From positions 310,001 through 374,000 of the forward strand of contig CAVVFX010000020.1 in the NCBI GenBank assembly GCA_963747535.1: DNA of 64,000 nucleotides. Reading direction: 5' to 3'. The position numbers were made by a program, and so were the translations under genes. Source of the stretch: CAVVFX01 sp963747535 (lineage in GTDB: Bacteria; Acidobacteriota; Terriglobia; Bryobacterales; Bryobacteraceae). Each line of letters begins with the position of its first letter. The stretch's first letter is position 1. A model generated the notes under the pieces. The model saw nothing but the letters and a program-made list of their open reading frames with translations. It was not told where the DNA came from and ran no database searches. Shown here piece after piece: positions 24,773 through 33,910 of this stretch.

Positions 24773-26026
24773 CTATTCCACGATCGACTGCATGACGGCG
24801 TTTTCGAAGTCCCGGTCCACCTGACGGTCCGGGTTGTCGGTCTGGATCATCATCACGCCGATCAGTTTTTCCTTCGGGTCGACCCAGAAGTGGGTACCGT
24901 AGGCGCCGTCCCAACCGAAGCTGCCCTTCGAAACGCGGTGGCCCGCGGCGATGGGGTCGCTGACGACTTCGACGCTGAGCCCATAGCCTCGGCCGGGCCC
25001 GCGCCCCGGGAGCGTGTCGGGCACGAATACGGAGGACATCAGTTCCACCGTCTTCGGGCTGAGGAGTCGCTTGCCGTTCCACTGACCGCCGGAGCACAGC
25101 ATCAAAGCGAATTGTGCGTAATCCTCAGCCGTGGAGACCAGACCGCCCGCGCCGGAGAAATAGGTCTTGCTCTGGAGACGGTTCGGGTTCTGCGTCTTCG
25201 TCAGCGAGCCGTCGGCGCGGTGATAGGCCGTCACGACGCTCGACCAGCGATCGTCTCCCGGATGGAAGGCCGTGGTCTTCATGCCCAGCGGTGTGAAGAT
25301 GCGCTCTCTCAGGAACTGATCGAAGCTCATGCCGGATGCGACTTCGACGACTCGTCCAAGCGTGTCGAATCCAGCCAGCGGGCTGTAGGTCCAGCGCGAC
25401 CCTGGTTGGAAATCGAGCGGAGCAGCGGCGAACTTCGGCATCATGTCGGCGAGTGTTCGGCTGCCCACCATATCGATCAACCCTGGCAATTCGTGTGCGC
25501 TGGCCGGGCCGCCGCTCGCCAGCCCGGACACGTGCGTCAGCAGGTCCTGAATCGTGATATCACGCGTAGCTGGAACGGTATAGTACTTCGGCTGATCGGA
25601 CGCGGGCGCGTTGGCGGGGCGATCCTGAACGATTGCGACCTTCGAGCCTTTGAACTCCGGAATGAATTTCCAGACGGGATCGTTGAGTCGCACCTTGCCT
25701 TCTTCGAGCAGCATCAGGATAGCGGCGCCGGTTATCGGTTTCGACATGGAGAAGGCGCGGAAGATGGCGTCCTTCTGCATAGGCTTGTTCGCTTCAATGT
25801 CCATGAGGCCCTGCGCGTGAAACCAGGCGATCTGTCCCTTGCGCGCGACCAGGGTGACGGCGCCGGAGATGTCATGCGCGTCAATGTGGCGTTGGATCGT
25901 GTCGTGGATTCGAGAAAGGCGTTCCTCGGAGAGCCCGACCGATTCGGCTTTGATGGTTGCCGCGGCCAGGGGAAGGGCGACGAAAGCGAACAGGCAGAGG
26001 GTCAGGCAAGACTTCATCAGACGCAT
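24773..26026 (-). CDS. Serine hydrolase, class C beta-lactamase-like
   Basis: 417 residues, exported by a signal peptide (1-22, LCLFAFVALPLAAA). The serine nucleophile motif is FSMSKPITGA (SxxK near residue 90), and WTYSPLAGFDTLG supplies the Tyr of the YxN-type position. GGLVSTAEDYAQFALML and GYGLSVEV are typical of the beta-lactamase/EstB (family VIII esterase) group. Esterase, peptidase or lactamase activity is equally possible. I chose ATG 26026 because the longer frame starts in the cas3 upstream region. It is divergent from cas3. Confidence 0.87.
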   Translation of the reverse strand: MRLMKSCLTLCLFAFVALPLAAATIKAESVGLSEERLSRIHDTIQRHIDAHDISGAVTLVARKGQIAWFHAQGLMDIEANKPMQKDAIFRAFSMSKPITGAAILMLLEEGKVRLNDPVWKFIPEFKGSKVAIVQDRPANAPASDQPKYYTVPATRDITIQDLLTHVSGLASGGPASAHELPGLIDMVGSRTLADMMPKFAAAPLDFQPGSRWTYSPLAGFDTLGRVVEVASGMSFDQFLRERIFTPLGMKTTAFHPGDDRWSSVVTAYHRADGSLTKTQNPNRLQSKTYFSGAGGLVSTAEDYAQFALMLCSGGQWNGKRLLSPKTVELMSSVFVPDTLPGRGPGRGYGLSVEVVSDPIAAGHRVSKGSFGWDGAYGTHFWVDPKEKLIGVMMIQTDNPDRQVDRDFENAVMQSIVE

Positions 26027-26125
26027 AGTAAGGAAGTTTATCGCATATTCTCCCGTTCCAGTACCACGCCGGCACCGCTTATCCCGCAGCAGGGCAAACC
26101 TACGGAAGAGGCGTACAATGCTGCA

Positions 26126-28222
26126 ATGCTGCATTTCGCGCACAGCCATCCACAAAGACCTCAATCACAGTGGCATAGACTCGATCGCCACCTTGAGTCC
26201 ACGGCAGAGCGCGCGGAGCGGTTTGCCGCGCCCTTCGCGAAGGAGTGGGGCCGGCTCGCGGGGCTATGGCACGATGCGGGAAAGTACCAGCAGGCGTTTC
26301 AGGACTATCTCGCCGCTACGGGCGATCATACTGGCCCGAAGGTCGATCACTCCTCGGTCGGTGCGCTGATTGCTTGGGAAAAGCGAGCCGCCCCGCTGGC
26401 GTTTGTGGTGGCGGGACATCACGGAGGGCTCTCTAACAAGCAGGAGCTTATCACACGGATGCAGAACAAGCGCGACCTGCTGGACGCGGCGCGCGAATCC
26501 GGGCTTCCACCTTTACTCGAAGACCAAACGAAGCCTCTCGACCCAAGCGGTCTATCGGATACCGCGCGGGCGTTATGGATACGATTTCTTTTTTCCGCCC
26601 TTGTCGACGCCGATTATCTTGACACTGAGTCGTTTTTCCAGGAATGCGAGCGAGACATTCCTCCCGCAGATCTTGAGAAGCTGACTGTCTGCCTCGATGC
26701 ACACCTCGACGCGAAAAGTGTGGAGAGCGACCCCACGCCGGTTAACCTTCTTCGCGCCCGCGTTTTGCGAAACTGCCGGGAAGCGGCTTCGCGGCCGAGA
26801 GGCTTTTTTTCTCTAACGGTTCCCACGGGCGGTGGCAAAACCCTCTCCTCTCTGTCGTTCGCCTTGCGGCACGCGGTTCAACACGGGCTTCGTCGAGTCA
26901 TCTTCGTTGTGCCGTATACCAGCATCATCGATCAAACCGCGAAAACATACCGGGACATTCTCGGCGACGATCGGGTAGTTGAGCATCACAGCAACCTGGA
27001 CCCGGACAAGGAAACCCCGACAAACCAGACGGCCTGCGAGAACTGGGACGGGGCTGTCATTGTTACAACCAGTGTGCAGTTTTTCGAGAGCTTGTACGCC
27101 AACCGGACCTCACGTTGCCGCAAACTGCACCGCATCGCCGATAGCGTCGTCGTATTCGATGAGGTGCAGACTTTCGAGCCTTCACTGCTGGAGCCGATTA
27201 AGGAGGGTCTGCGAAATCTGGTCAAACACTTCGGTGTTTCGGCGGTCTTCTGCACCGCGACGCAACCAACACTGGGATTGGGAGCGCGCGAGATCGTCGA
27301 AGACGTCGCCCACGAGTTCGAGGTTGTGCGCGAACGGTGTCGAATTCGGATGCCAACCCCGGACCCGGTGAACTGGGAGCAACTCGCGCGCGAATTGCGT
27401 GATGAGAGGCAGGCTCTTGCGATTGTAGACCGCCGTGCGGACGCCGAAGAACTGGCTCGGCTGACTGGCGACGAGTGCATCCACCTTTCGGCGCGGATGT
27501 GCCCCGCCCACCGGTTGGAAACCATCGCCCGTATAAAAGAGCGCCTCCGGTTGAAAGAGCCGTGTCTGGTGGTTTCGACGCAACTTGTCGAGGCCGGAGT
27601 GGATATCGACTTTCCAGTCGTCTACCGCGCATTTGCCGGCGCGGGCTCCATGGCTCAGGCGTCGGGCCGTTGTAATCGCGAAGGCCGCATCGAGGGGGGC
27701 GGAGAGTTGCGCATCTTCTTTCCGCCCAAACTGCCGCCGCGTGGGATTCTTCGCATAGGTTTTGAGCGCGCGCAAGGGATGTGGAAAGAGAAAATTCTCG
27801 ATCTCACCGGTCCGGGTACGTTCAGCGAGTATTACAGGCGGGTTTATGGTCTCTTGGAGCGCGACCCTGGGGTGCTGGCTGCCGAGCGCGAATACCGATT
27901 CAAGGATTCCGCGGAGCTTTTCAAGATGATCGCCGAAGTGGGCGAACAGATTGTGGCGCCGTTTGGAAAAGCTGAAGAATGCGTCCGAGAGATCCACCAC
28001 AAAGGTATTGAACGCATGGCCATGCGGCGACTGCAGCCATACTTGGTAGCACTCTACCGACAGGAAATCGAGGCATTGCGGAGGGCAGGGGCGATTGTGC
28101 CGATCGCGGAGGATTGCGAGGTGTGGCACGTGCTGCCTCAATTCAAACACGTGTACGACAACAGATTCGGTTTCGGCTGGCAGGGGCTATTAGCAGCTGA
28201 TCCTGAAAGTCTTATCGGATGA
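26126..28222 (+). CDS. cas3: CRISPR-associated helicase/nuclease Cas3 (type I-C)
   Basis: 698-residue HD nuclease plus SF2 helicase that degrades DNA after Cascade recruitment. The HD domain has LWHDAGKYQQAF (about 47-58), DHSSVGA (about 77) and VAGHHGG (about 95). The helicase has TVPTGGGKT (Walker A, about 233-241), VVFDEVQ (motif II, about 340), CTATQPT (motif III), STQLVEAGVD and QASGRCNREG (motifs V and VI). It has no visible frameshift, unlike the three genes after it. The ATG at 26126 gives the usual N-terminus; the long upstream frame is antisense to the beta-lactamase gene. Confidence 0.93.
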   Translation: MLHFAHSHPQRPQSQWHRLDRHLESTAERAERFAAPFAKEWGRLAGLWHDAGKYQQAFQDYLAATGDHTGPKVDHSSVGALIAWEKRAAPLAFVVAGHHGGLSNKQELITRMQNKRDLLDAARESGLPPLLEDQTKPLDPSGLSDTARALWIRFLFSALVDADYLDTESFFQECERDIPPADLEKLTVCLDAHLDAKSVESDPTPVNLLRARVLRNCREAASRPRGFFSLTVPTGGGKTLSSLSFALRHAVQHGLRRVIFVVPYTSIIDQTAKTYRDILGDDRVVEHHSNLDPDKETPTNQTACENWDGAVIVTTSVQFFESLYANRTSRCRKLHRIADSVVVFDEVQTFEPSLLEPIKEGLRNLVKHFGVSAVFCTATQPTLGLGAREIVEDVAHEFEVVRERCRIRMPTPDPVNWEQLARELRDERQALAIVDRRADAEELARLTGDECIHLSARMCPAHRLETIARIKERLRLKEPCLVVSTQLVEAGVDIDFPVVYRAFAGAGSMAQASGRCNREGRIEGGGELRIFFPPKLPPRGILRIGFERAQGMWKEKILDLTGPGTFSEYYRRVYGLLERDPGVLAAEREYRFKDSAELFKMIAEVGEQIVAPFGKAEECVREIHHKGIERMAMRRLQPYLVALYRQEIEALRRAGAIVPIAEDCEVWHVLPQFKHVYDNRFGFGWQGLLAADPESLIG

Positions 28223-28289
28223 AATTGATCGTAGCTCTTTGTCATCCGGATTAAAACTACAACTATGTAGTTATAAAAGTTACAATTTG

Positions 28290-28318
28290 CTCCCATTGGG
28301 TATATAACCGAATGGGAG
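28290..28318 (+). promoter_or_regulatory. Hairpin overlapping the cas5 ribosome-binding site
   Basis: CTCCCATT (28290-28297) pairs with AATGGGAG (28311-28318) across a 13-base loop. The right arm contains the GGGAGG ribosome-binding site of cas5, 7-8 bases before the ATG at 28326. A second palindrome, ACTACAACTATGTAGT, lies at 28255-28270. Folding could limit translation of cas5, or these could be operator sites. Confidence 0.45.
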
Positions 28319-28325
28319 GTTTGTG

Positions 28326-28981
28326 ATGTCCGTTACAATTGGTCGTTACGAAGTCCGGGTGCGGGGCGGATACGCCTGCTTTACGCGCCCGGAGTTCAAG
28401 ACGGAAAGACTTTCGTATGAAATTCTCACTCCGTCCGCCGCTCGCGGGGTCTTGGAAGCGATTCTCTGGAAACCCGCCATTTTCTGGCATGTCAAACGAA
28501 TCCGGCTTTTGAAGCCGGTCCGCTTTGTCCAATTCAAACGAAACGAGGTAAATTCCCGCATCGCCACACCCAAGGCCGCGAGCGCAAGCCGCTCTGGCGT
28601 TGGGATTGACGACTACTTTGCCGACGAGGACCGCGCACAGCGCAATACCGTCGCGCTGCGGGACGTTGATTACGCAGTAGACGCCGAGATGGTCATGACG
28701 TCGCGGGCGGGCTCCGCCGACAACCCCCGGAAGTTCGACGAAATGTTCCGGCGCCGGCTGGAACGCGGGCAATTCCATATGCAGCCCTATCTGGGTGCAG
28801 AGAGTTCCCTGCGATTGTTGAGCCCTACACCGGCGACCCACCACCGCTGGAGCAGGAGTCCCGTGATCTCGGGCTCATGCTGCATGATATTCGGTACGCC
28901 TCGGCGCGGAATGAAGCGGTTTTCTTTCATGCTCGGATGGATAAGGGAGTGATCGACATTCCGGAATGGAGGGTCGCTTGA
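28326..28981 (+). pseudogene. cas5c: Cas5c, with one frameshift
   Basis: Type I-C Cas5 (Cas5d) is the crRNA-processing endonuclease in systems without cas6, and no cas6 is seen here. The first part reads normally: FTRPEFKTERLSYEILTPSA, GVLEAILWKP and RQ-containing core to HMQPYLG. At about 28793-28797 (CTGGGTGC) one base appears to be missing. In the next frame the protein continues as CREFPAIVEP, LEQESRDLGLMLHDI and ends EWRVA at 28981. Restoring one G would give a full-length protein of about 218 residues. It is either a true mutation or a homopolymer error. Confidence 0.85.
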
Positions 28982-30709
28982 TTCTCTCATCGCTGAAGGA
29001 TCTAGCTCAGGGTGAGCGATTGACCGAGGATCTTGACTATGAGCCGAAGTTGGTTGCGTGGGTGGTCTCGCTGGATGCGGAGGGTCACTTCCTGGGCCTT
29101 ATATCGACCGCAATGCCCCAACCGCCCAAAGGAAAGCTGGTTGCGAAGACGATGCAGATTCCCCGCCGCGCAGGGCGCACAGTGAACGATTGCGCGGACT
29201 TTCTTGTGGACAAGCCCGAGTATTTGTTCGGCATTGTGCCGGACGGCGATCTTAAGGAAAAGCGAACGCAACGGCTCGAACCACGCAGGAGGCTCTTTCT
29301 CGGTGAGATTGAAAAAGCAGTGAAGGCTACCGGCAACTCAGACCTGAAAGCGGTAATCGCTTTTCTTCAGTCCGATTCGGATCGCGCCAAGTGCGTTGCG
29401 ATACTGCGGCAGAGCTATGCGTCAAACGATCTTTGCTGTTTTGAGGTACAGGGGCGACTGGTTCACGAAGAGGCCGACGTGCGGCGCTATTTTTCAAGCT
29501 TACGTACTACGTCGGACGAACGGAGTTCGCAATGCTTGACCTGTGGCGAGTTCAGCCCCCCAGTCGATAAGCATCCCAGTGTTCAGATTCGCGGGGGATC
29601 GTCAAGCGGGATCGCACTCGTAAGTTTCAACAAGAAAGCCTTTGAATCTTTCGGGTGGGAAGGCAATGAGAACGCGCCCGTCTGCCGCAACTGTGCGGAA
29701 GCCTATACCACCGGGCTCCGGCGGCTGGTGAGCAGCCGATATCCCGACCCTCAGCATCCCGGCGAGTTTCTTCCCCGTCGCTTTGTCGGGCTCACCGGCG
29801 ACACAATCGCGGTGTTCTGGACAGATGCGCCGAGCGAGAGTCTCGATTGGTTCGCGGATATCTTTGAGAAGCCCGATCCACAAGCCGTCAAGGCTCTTAC
29901 TCGACTCGCCCCACAAGGGCCGCGAAACGCCCGCTCTCTCGGCCCGGTTTTACTGTCTGGTCATCTCCGGTGGGCAGGGCCGGGCCATAATTCGCGGCAT
30001 GCATACGGGCGTCCTCGGCGACGTGGAGGCAAACGTCAAAGAATATTTTTCCGTCATCGCACCGCTCTCGGAAAACCCGCTGCCGCTATTCTTTCTGCTC
30101 CGATCTCTTGCAGTTCAAGGAAAGGCGGACAATCTACCACCGTCGCTTGCCGGCGAGGTATTTCTGTCGATCCTTTTTGGCTTCAAATATCCACACTTGC
30201 TACTTTCCTCCGCCGTCCAGCGTTGCCGGGCGGAGCAAGAAGTGAGCCGCGAGCGCGCGGCGATTCTTCAACTTTATTTTCAACGCAACTTAAAAAGACA
30301 GGAGCTGACCATGGGACTCAACCGCGAATCCCCAGACACCGGATACCGCCTTGGACGTCTGCTTGCCGTACTCGAACGGCTGCAGGGCCAAGCCAATAAC
30401 AACCTCAACAAGACCATAGTGGACCGCTACTACGGCGCAGCCAGCACGCGGCCAGTGACGGTGTTTCCGTCGCTGATCCATCTTGCCCAGCACCATGCGG
30501 GCAAGGCGCGAAATCCGGGCTTCTTTCAGAAGGAGATTGGTGACGTCCTCGACGCTGTGCAGTCGTTCCCGTCGCATCTTTCGCTGGAGGAGCAGGGACT
30601 CTTTGCGTTGGGTTACTACCATCAGCGCCAGGAGTATTTCAAGAAACGCGAGGCCGCTCCGAACGAGAGCACGGCCGCTTCAGAAGATGGAGAGTCGAAC
30701 AATGAGTGA
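28978..30709 (+). pseudogene. cas8c: Cas8c, with one frameshift
   Basis: Large subunit of the type I-C Cascade. I start at TTG 28978, which follows GGAGGG by 4 bases and gives the usual opening LILSSLKDL; an ATG at 28966 is also in frame. Family signs are a zinc ribbon CLTCGEF...CRNCAEAY (cysteines at 29532-29541 and 29683-29692). At about 29896-29900 the frame shifts. The first frame turns into unrelated sequence, while the other continues LLDSPHKGRETPAL and FYCLVISGGQGRAI to the stop at 30709. Joined, it would be about 575 residues, normal for Cas8c. Confidence 0.85.
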
Positions 30710-31645
30710 AACGAAACCGATTGAAAAACGATGTGAGTTCGTGTTCCTGTTTGATGTCATGCATGGCAATCCGAATGGCGATCCGGACGCGGGCAATCAG
30801 CCGCGTGTCGATCCGGAGACTGGGTATGGCTTGGTGACCGACGTTTGCCTGAAGCGCAAAATACGAAACTATGTGGCATTGACCAAGAAATACACTTCGC
30901 CGCATGACATTTACGTCAAAGACCGGGGCATTCTCGCGAACGAACAGAGGCGCGCGTACAAGGCGTTGGGGATCGACGCCACGGATCGTCCTAACATAGC
31001 CGCCCGGAAATGGATGTGCAGCAATTTCTATGACGTTCGAACCTTCGGCGCCGTCATGACCACCGGCAAGTCGGAGCCAGACGACAAAGCCTGAGGATTG
31101 CGCGCCGGTAAGGGTGGAAAGAAAGCGGCAGAAACTCTGGAATTGCGGTCAGGTGCGCGGGCCGGTGCAGTTCGGCTTCTCCCAGTCGCAGTCTCCCATC
31201 AATTCCTTCGAACATACGATCACCCGGACGGCCTGACGAATCCTGGGGACGCGGGAGCCGGGGCATCGGACGACGATAAGGCCGCGAGCGGCCAGATGGG
31301 CCGCGAAGTATACCGTCGCCTTACGGCCTGTATCGCGCGCACGGATTCGTCTCTCCGTTCCTCGCAGCGGAAACTGGTTTCGGAAAGCGGATCTGGACCT
31401 GCTATTTGAGGCCCTGACTTCGCTGTTCGAGTTGGACCGTTCTGCTGCACGAGGTGAGATGGCGGTTCGCGGACTCCTCGTCTTCGAGCATCGATTCGGC
31501 TCTCGGTAACGCGCCCGCCCACAAGCTGTTTGAGTTAGTGCGGATAGAAGGGCCGCAGACGCCGCGTTCATTCTCCGACTACACGGTTACGACACCAGCG
31601 GATGGCGATTTGCCTTCCGGCGTTTCGTTGCGGCAGGTGGTTTGA
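30702..31645 (+). pseudogene. cas7c: Cas7c, with about six frameshifts
   Basis: Backbone subunit of type I-C Cascade. Residues 1-125 read cleanly (CEFVFLFDVMHGNPNGDPDA, then DVRTFGAVMTTGKS). After this the recognisable Cas7 sequence jumps frame near 31085, 31232, 31304, 31320, 31382 and 31492. The pieces are NCGQVRGPVQ, LTNPGDAGAG, KYTVA, YGLYRAHGFVSPFLAAETGF, ADLDLLFEALTSLF, and SALGNAPAHKLFEL to SLRQVV. All parts are in the right order, so it is one gene. The ATG overlaps the cas8c stop by 8 bases. Confidence 0.87.
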
Positions 31646-31651
31646 CAGACA

Positions 31652-32395
31652 ATGTCTAGGGAAGAAAAGCGGGCTGCTTCGCAGCCGGACAGACCACAAA
31701 AACCGATGGTCTATCCTACGGCTGAATTGCGGTTCTCCGAAGATGACCTCCTGCCGCTCTCCGGACTCCAGCACATGGCGTTCTGCGAGCGGCAGTGGGC
31801 GCTGATCCATATCGAACAGCAGTGGAAGGAAAATCCGCTCACTGCCGAGGGACGCGTCCTGCACGAACACGTACACGAGTCGGGCTCCGAGAGCCGCAAG
31901 ACGCTGGTGGTGGTGCGAGGCCTGCCTTTACACTGCTTCCGCCTCGGAATTTCCGGCCAGGCGGACTCGGTGGAGTTCCGCGCGACCCAGCCTGACGACG
32001 CGAACGGTGTGACGTTTGAGGGCAAGTCCGGGCGCTGGCTGCCGTCGCCGGTCGAGTACAAGCGCGGGAAGCCGAAGAGGCAGATTTGCGACCTCGTCCA
32101 GGTGTGCGCACAGGCCTTGTGCCTTGAAGAGATGTTCGGCATCGCAATTCCCGGCGGGGCGCTATTCTACGCTACGCCCCGGCGGCGACAGGAGGTCGCA
32201 TTCTCTCCCGAGCTTCGCGGTCAGACCGAGCGGCTCTGCGTGCGCATGCAGCACCTCTACGGCCGCCGCGAAACGCCTCCTCCGGTCTACACGCGAGGTT
32301 GCGAGAGCTGTTCACTGAAAGACATTTGCCTGCCGCGCGCACTCGCCAGCCCGCGCGATGTGCGGGCCTATCTCGAATCCGCCATACGTGAGTGA
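31652..32395 (+). CDS. cas4: Cas4 exonuclease with a REP-encoded N-terminus
   Basis: 247-residue Cas4 that trims prespacers with Cas1-Cas2. FSEDDLLPLSGLQHMAFCERQWALIH has the first cluster Cys. FEGKSGRWLPSPVEYKRGKPK holds the nuclease EYK motif, and GCESCSLKDIC gives the last three cysteines of the 4Fe-4S cluster. Family members usually start just before EDDLLPLSGLQH. Here about 24 extra residues (RAASQPDRPQKPMVYPTA) come from REP copy I. An in-frame ATG at 31706 inside the repeat is an alternative start. It is 4 bases before cas1. Confidence 0.92.
   Translation: MSREEKRAASQPDRPQKPMVYPTAELRFSEDDLLPLSGLQHMAFCERQWALIHIEQQWKENPLTAEGRVLHEHVHESGSESRKTLVVVRGLPLHCFRLGISGQADSVEFRATQPDDANGVTFEGKSGRWLPSPVEYKRGKPKRQICDLVQVCAQALCLEEMFGIAIPGGALFYATPRRRQEVAFSPELRGQTERLCVRMQHLYGRRETPPPVYTRGCESCSLKDICLPRALASPRDVRAYLESAIRE
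31672..31716 (-). repeat. REP-like palindrome, copy I, inside cas4
   Basis: Inverted relative to most copies: GGCTGC-TTC-GCAGCC at 31672-31686, then GGACAGACCA...TGGTCTATCC at 31687-31716. It spans the region between the cas7 end and the Cas4 core and is in frame with cas4. Confidence 0.92.
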
Positions 32396-32399
32396 GAAG

Positions 32400-33431
32400 A
32401 TGCGTCAATTCTTAAATAGTCTGTACGTGACCACGCAGGGAGCCTGGCTGCACTGCGACGGCCAGAGCGTCGACGTGCGCGTCGAGAAGGAAAGCAAGCT
32501 GCGCGTACCGATCCAGACGCTATCCAGCATCGTTTGCTTCGGACAGGTGTCGTGCAGTTCGTTCCTCCTCGGCCTGTGCGCCGAGCACGGCGTGAAGGTG
32601 GCGTTCCTGACCGAGCATGGGCACTTTCTCGCCCGTGTCGAAGGACCGGTCTCGGGGAACGTGCTGCTGCGGAGACGTCAGTACCGGTGGGCAGATTTGC
32701 CCGAGCACGCGTCGTCGGTGACATTTTCCGTGGTTGTGGCAAAGCTGGCGAACTGCCGGAGCGTGTTGTTGCGTGGGGCCAGGGATTCTCCAACCGCCGA
32801 GGGCGCGGAGGCTCTGGAGCGGGTGGCGAAGCGCATGGCGCAACTGGCGGGCGAGTTGAAGCCCACGCTGCCGGTAGCGGAGTTGCGAGGTCACGAGGGC
32901 GAGGCAGCACGAACCTATTTCTCAGCGTTCGATCATTTGATCGTGGGCGACAAGGCCGGCTTCTTTTTCCGCAACCGCTCCCGGCGTCCACCGCTCGATA
33001 ACGTGAACGCCTTGCTGTCGTTCGTCTACACGCTCCTGACGCACGATATGACCGCGGCCCTCGAAACCGTTGGGCTGGATCCGGCGGTTGGATATCTGCA
33101 TGTGGAGAGGCCTGGACGTCCGAGTCTGGCGCTCGATCTGGTGGAGGAACTTCGGTCCGTGATTGCGGACCGGCTGGTACTGACACTCATCAACCGGCGT
33201 CAAGTCGCGGCCGGGGGGTTCCATCGGGTAGAGACGGGCGGCGTGATGATGAACGATGCGACGCGCAAGGAGGTGCTGGTGGCGTATCAGAAGCGAAAGC
33301 AGGAGGAGATCGTGCATCCGTTCCTACGGGAAAAGATTCCTTTTGGGATGGTGCCGTTTGTACAGGCGACTTTGTTGGCGCGGCATTTGAGGGGAGACTT
33401 GGAGTCGTATCCGAGTTTCCTGTGGAAGTAA
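32400..33431 (+). CDS. cas1: CRISPR integrase Cas1 (type I-C)
   Basis: 343-residue Cas1, the catalytic subunit of the spacer integrase. The opening MRQFLNSLYVTTQGAWL is typical of I-C Cas1. The helical domain has NVNALLSFVYTLLTHDMTAA, then GYLHVERPGRPSLALDLVEE, which carry the metal-binding His and Asp/Glu set. The ATG at 32400 is 4 bases after the cas4 stop. The frame is intact. Confidence 0.95.
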   Translation: MRQFLNSLYVTTQGAWLHCDGQSVDVRVEKESKLRVPIQTLSSIVCFGQVSCSSFLLGLCAEHGVKVAFLTEHGHFLARVEGPVSGNVLLRRRQYRWADLPEHASSVTFSVVVAKLANCRSVLLRGARDSPTAEGAEALERVAKRMAQLAGELKPTLPVAELRGHEGEAARTYFSAFDHLIVGDKAGFFFRNRSRRPPLDNVNALLSFVYTLLTHDMTAALETVGLDPAVGYLHVERPGRPSLALDLVEELRSVIADRLVLTLINRRQVAAGGFHRVETGGVMMNDATRKEVLVAYQKRKQEEIVHPFLREKIPFGMVPFVQATLLARHLRGDLESYPSFLWK

Positions 33432-33435
33432 TCCC

Positions 33436-33729
33436 ATGATGCTGGTAGTGGTGGCGTACGACGTGAATACGGAGTCTGCGGAAGGCCGGCGACGGCTTCG
33501 GAGGGTGGCGAAGGTCTGCAAGGACAACGGGCAGCGGGTGCAGAATTCGGTGTTCGAGTGTTGGATCGACATGGCGCGGTGGGTAGCGTTCCGATCGCGG
33601 CTGTTGAAGGAAATCGCCGAGGATCGGGATAGTTTGCGGTTCTATTTTCTCGGGGACAACTGGAAGGGGCGAGTGGAACACGTGGGTGCGAAGGAGTCGT
33701 ACGACCCCGAAGGGCCGTTGATTGTGTAG
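33436..33729 (+). CDS. cas2: CRISPR integrase subunit Cas2
   Basis: 97-residue Cas2, partner of Cas1. The ferredoxin-like fold starts LVVVAYDVNTESAEGRRRLR with the usual Asp after the first strand, and QNSVFECWID follows. Starts at ATG 33436 or 33439, 4 bases after cas1. The frame is intact. It is the last cas gene before the leader. Confidence 0.95.
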   Translation: MMLVVVAYDVNTESAEGRRRLRRVAKVCKDNGQRVQNSVFECWIDMARWVAFRSRLLKEIAEDRDSLRFYFLGDNWKGRVEHVGAKESYDPEGPLIV

Positions 33730-33910
33730 CGCGCGGACGTGAAGTGCACAGGGAATTGCTGGGAGGTCCGCGCCGGAAGACAAGTTATGTGGAATACGAG
33801 GATTGCCGGGGCCAGACGACGGCACCCGACGTCGGATTGGATACCGAAGAGGGAAGGTACGCGTTAGGATATGGAAATGGTCTGTGGTTTGAGTTGCTTA
33901 CAGCAGGCCT
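33730..33910 (+). promoter_or_regulatory. CRISPR leader
   Basis: The non-coding stretch between cas2 and the first repeat is the expected leader position, since the repeat ends GATTGAAAC point away from it and the degenerate repeat is at the far end. It holds an inverted repeat GCGCGGAC (33731-33738) / GTCCGCGC (33766-33773). I cannot point to a clear promoter. Confidence 0.7.

Noticed and set aside
24749..26125. Upstream extension of the cas3 frame
   Set aside because: It is antisense to the beta-lactamase-like gene and has no Cas3 similarity; Cas3 starts normally at 26126.
31092..31094. TGA in cas7 as a second selenocysteine or as programmed frameshifting
   Set aside because: Neighbouring frames show the Cas7 sequence continues after several unrelated frame jumps; no SECIS-like hairpin or slippery site explains them.
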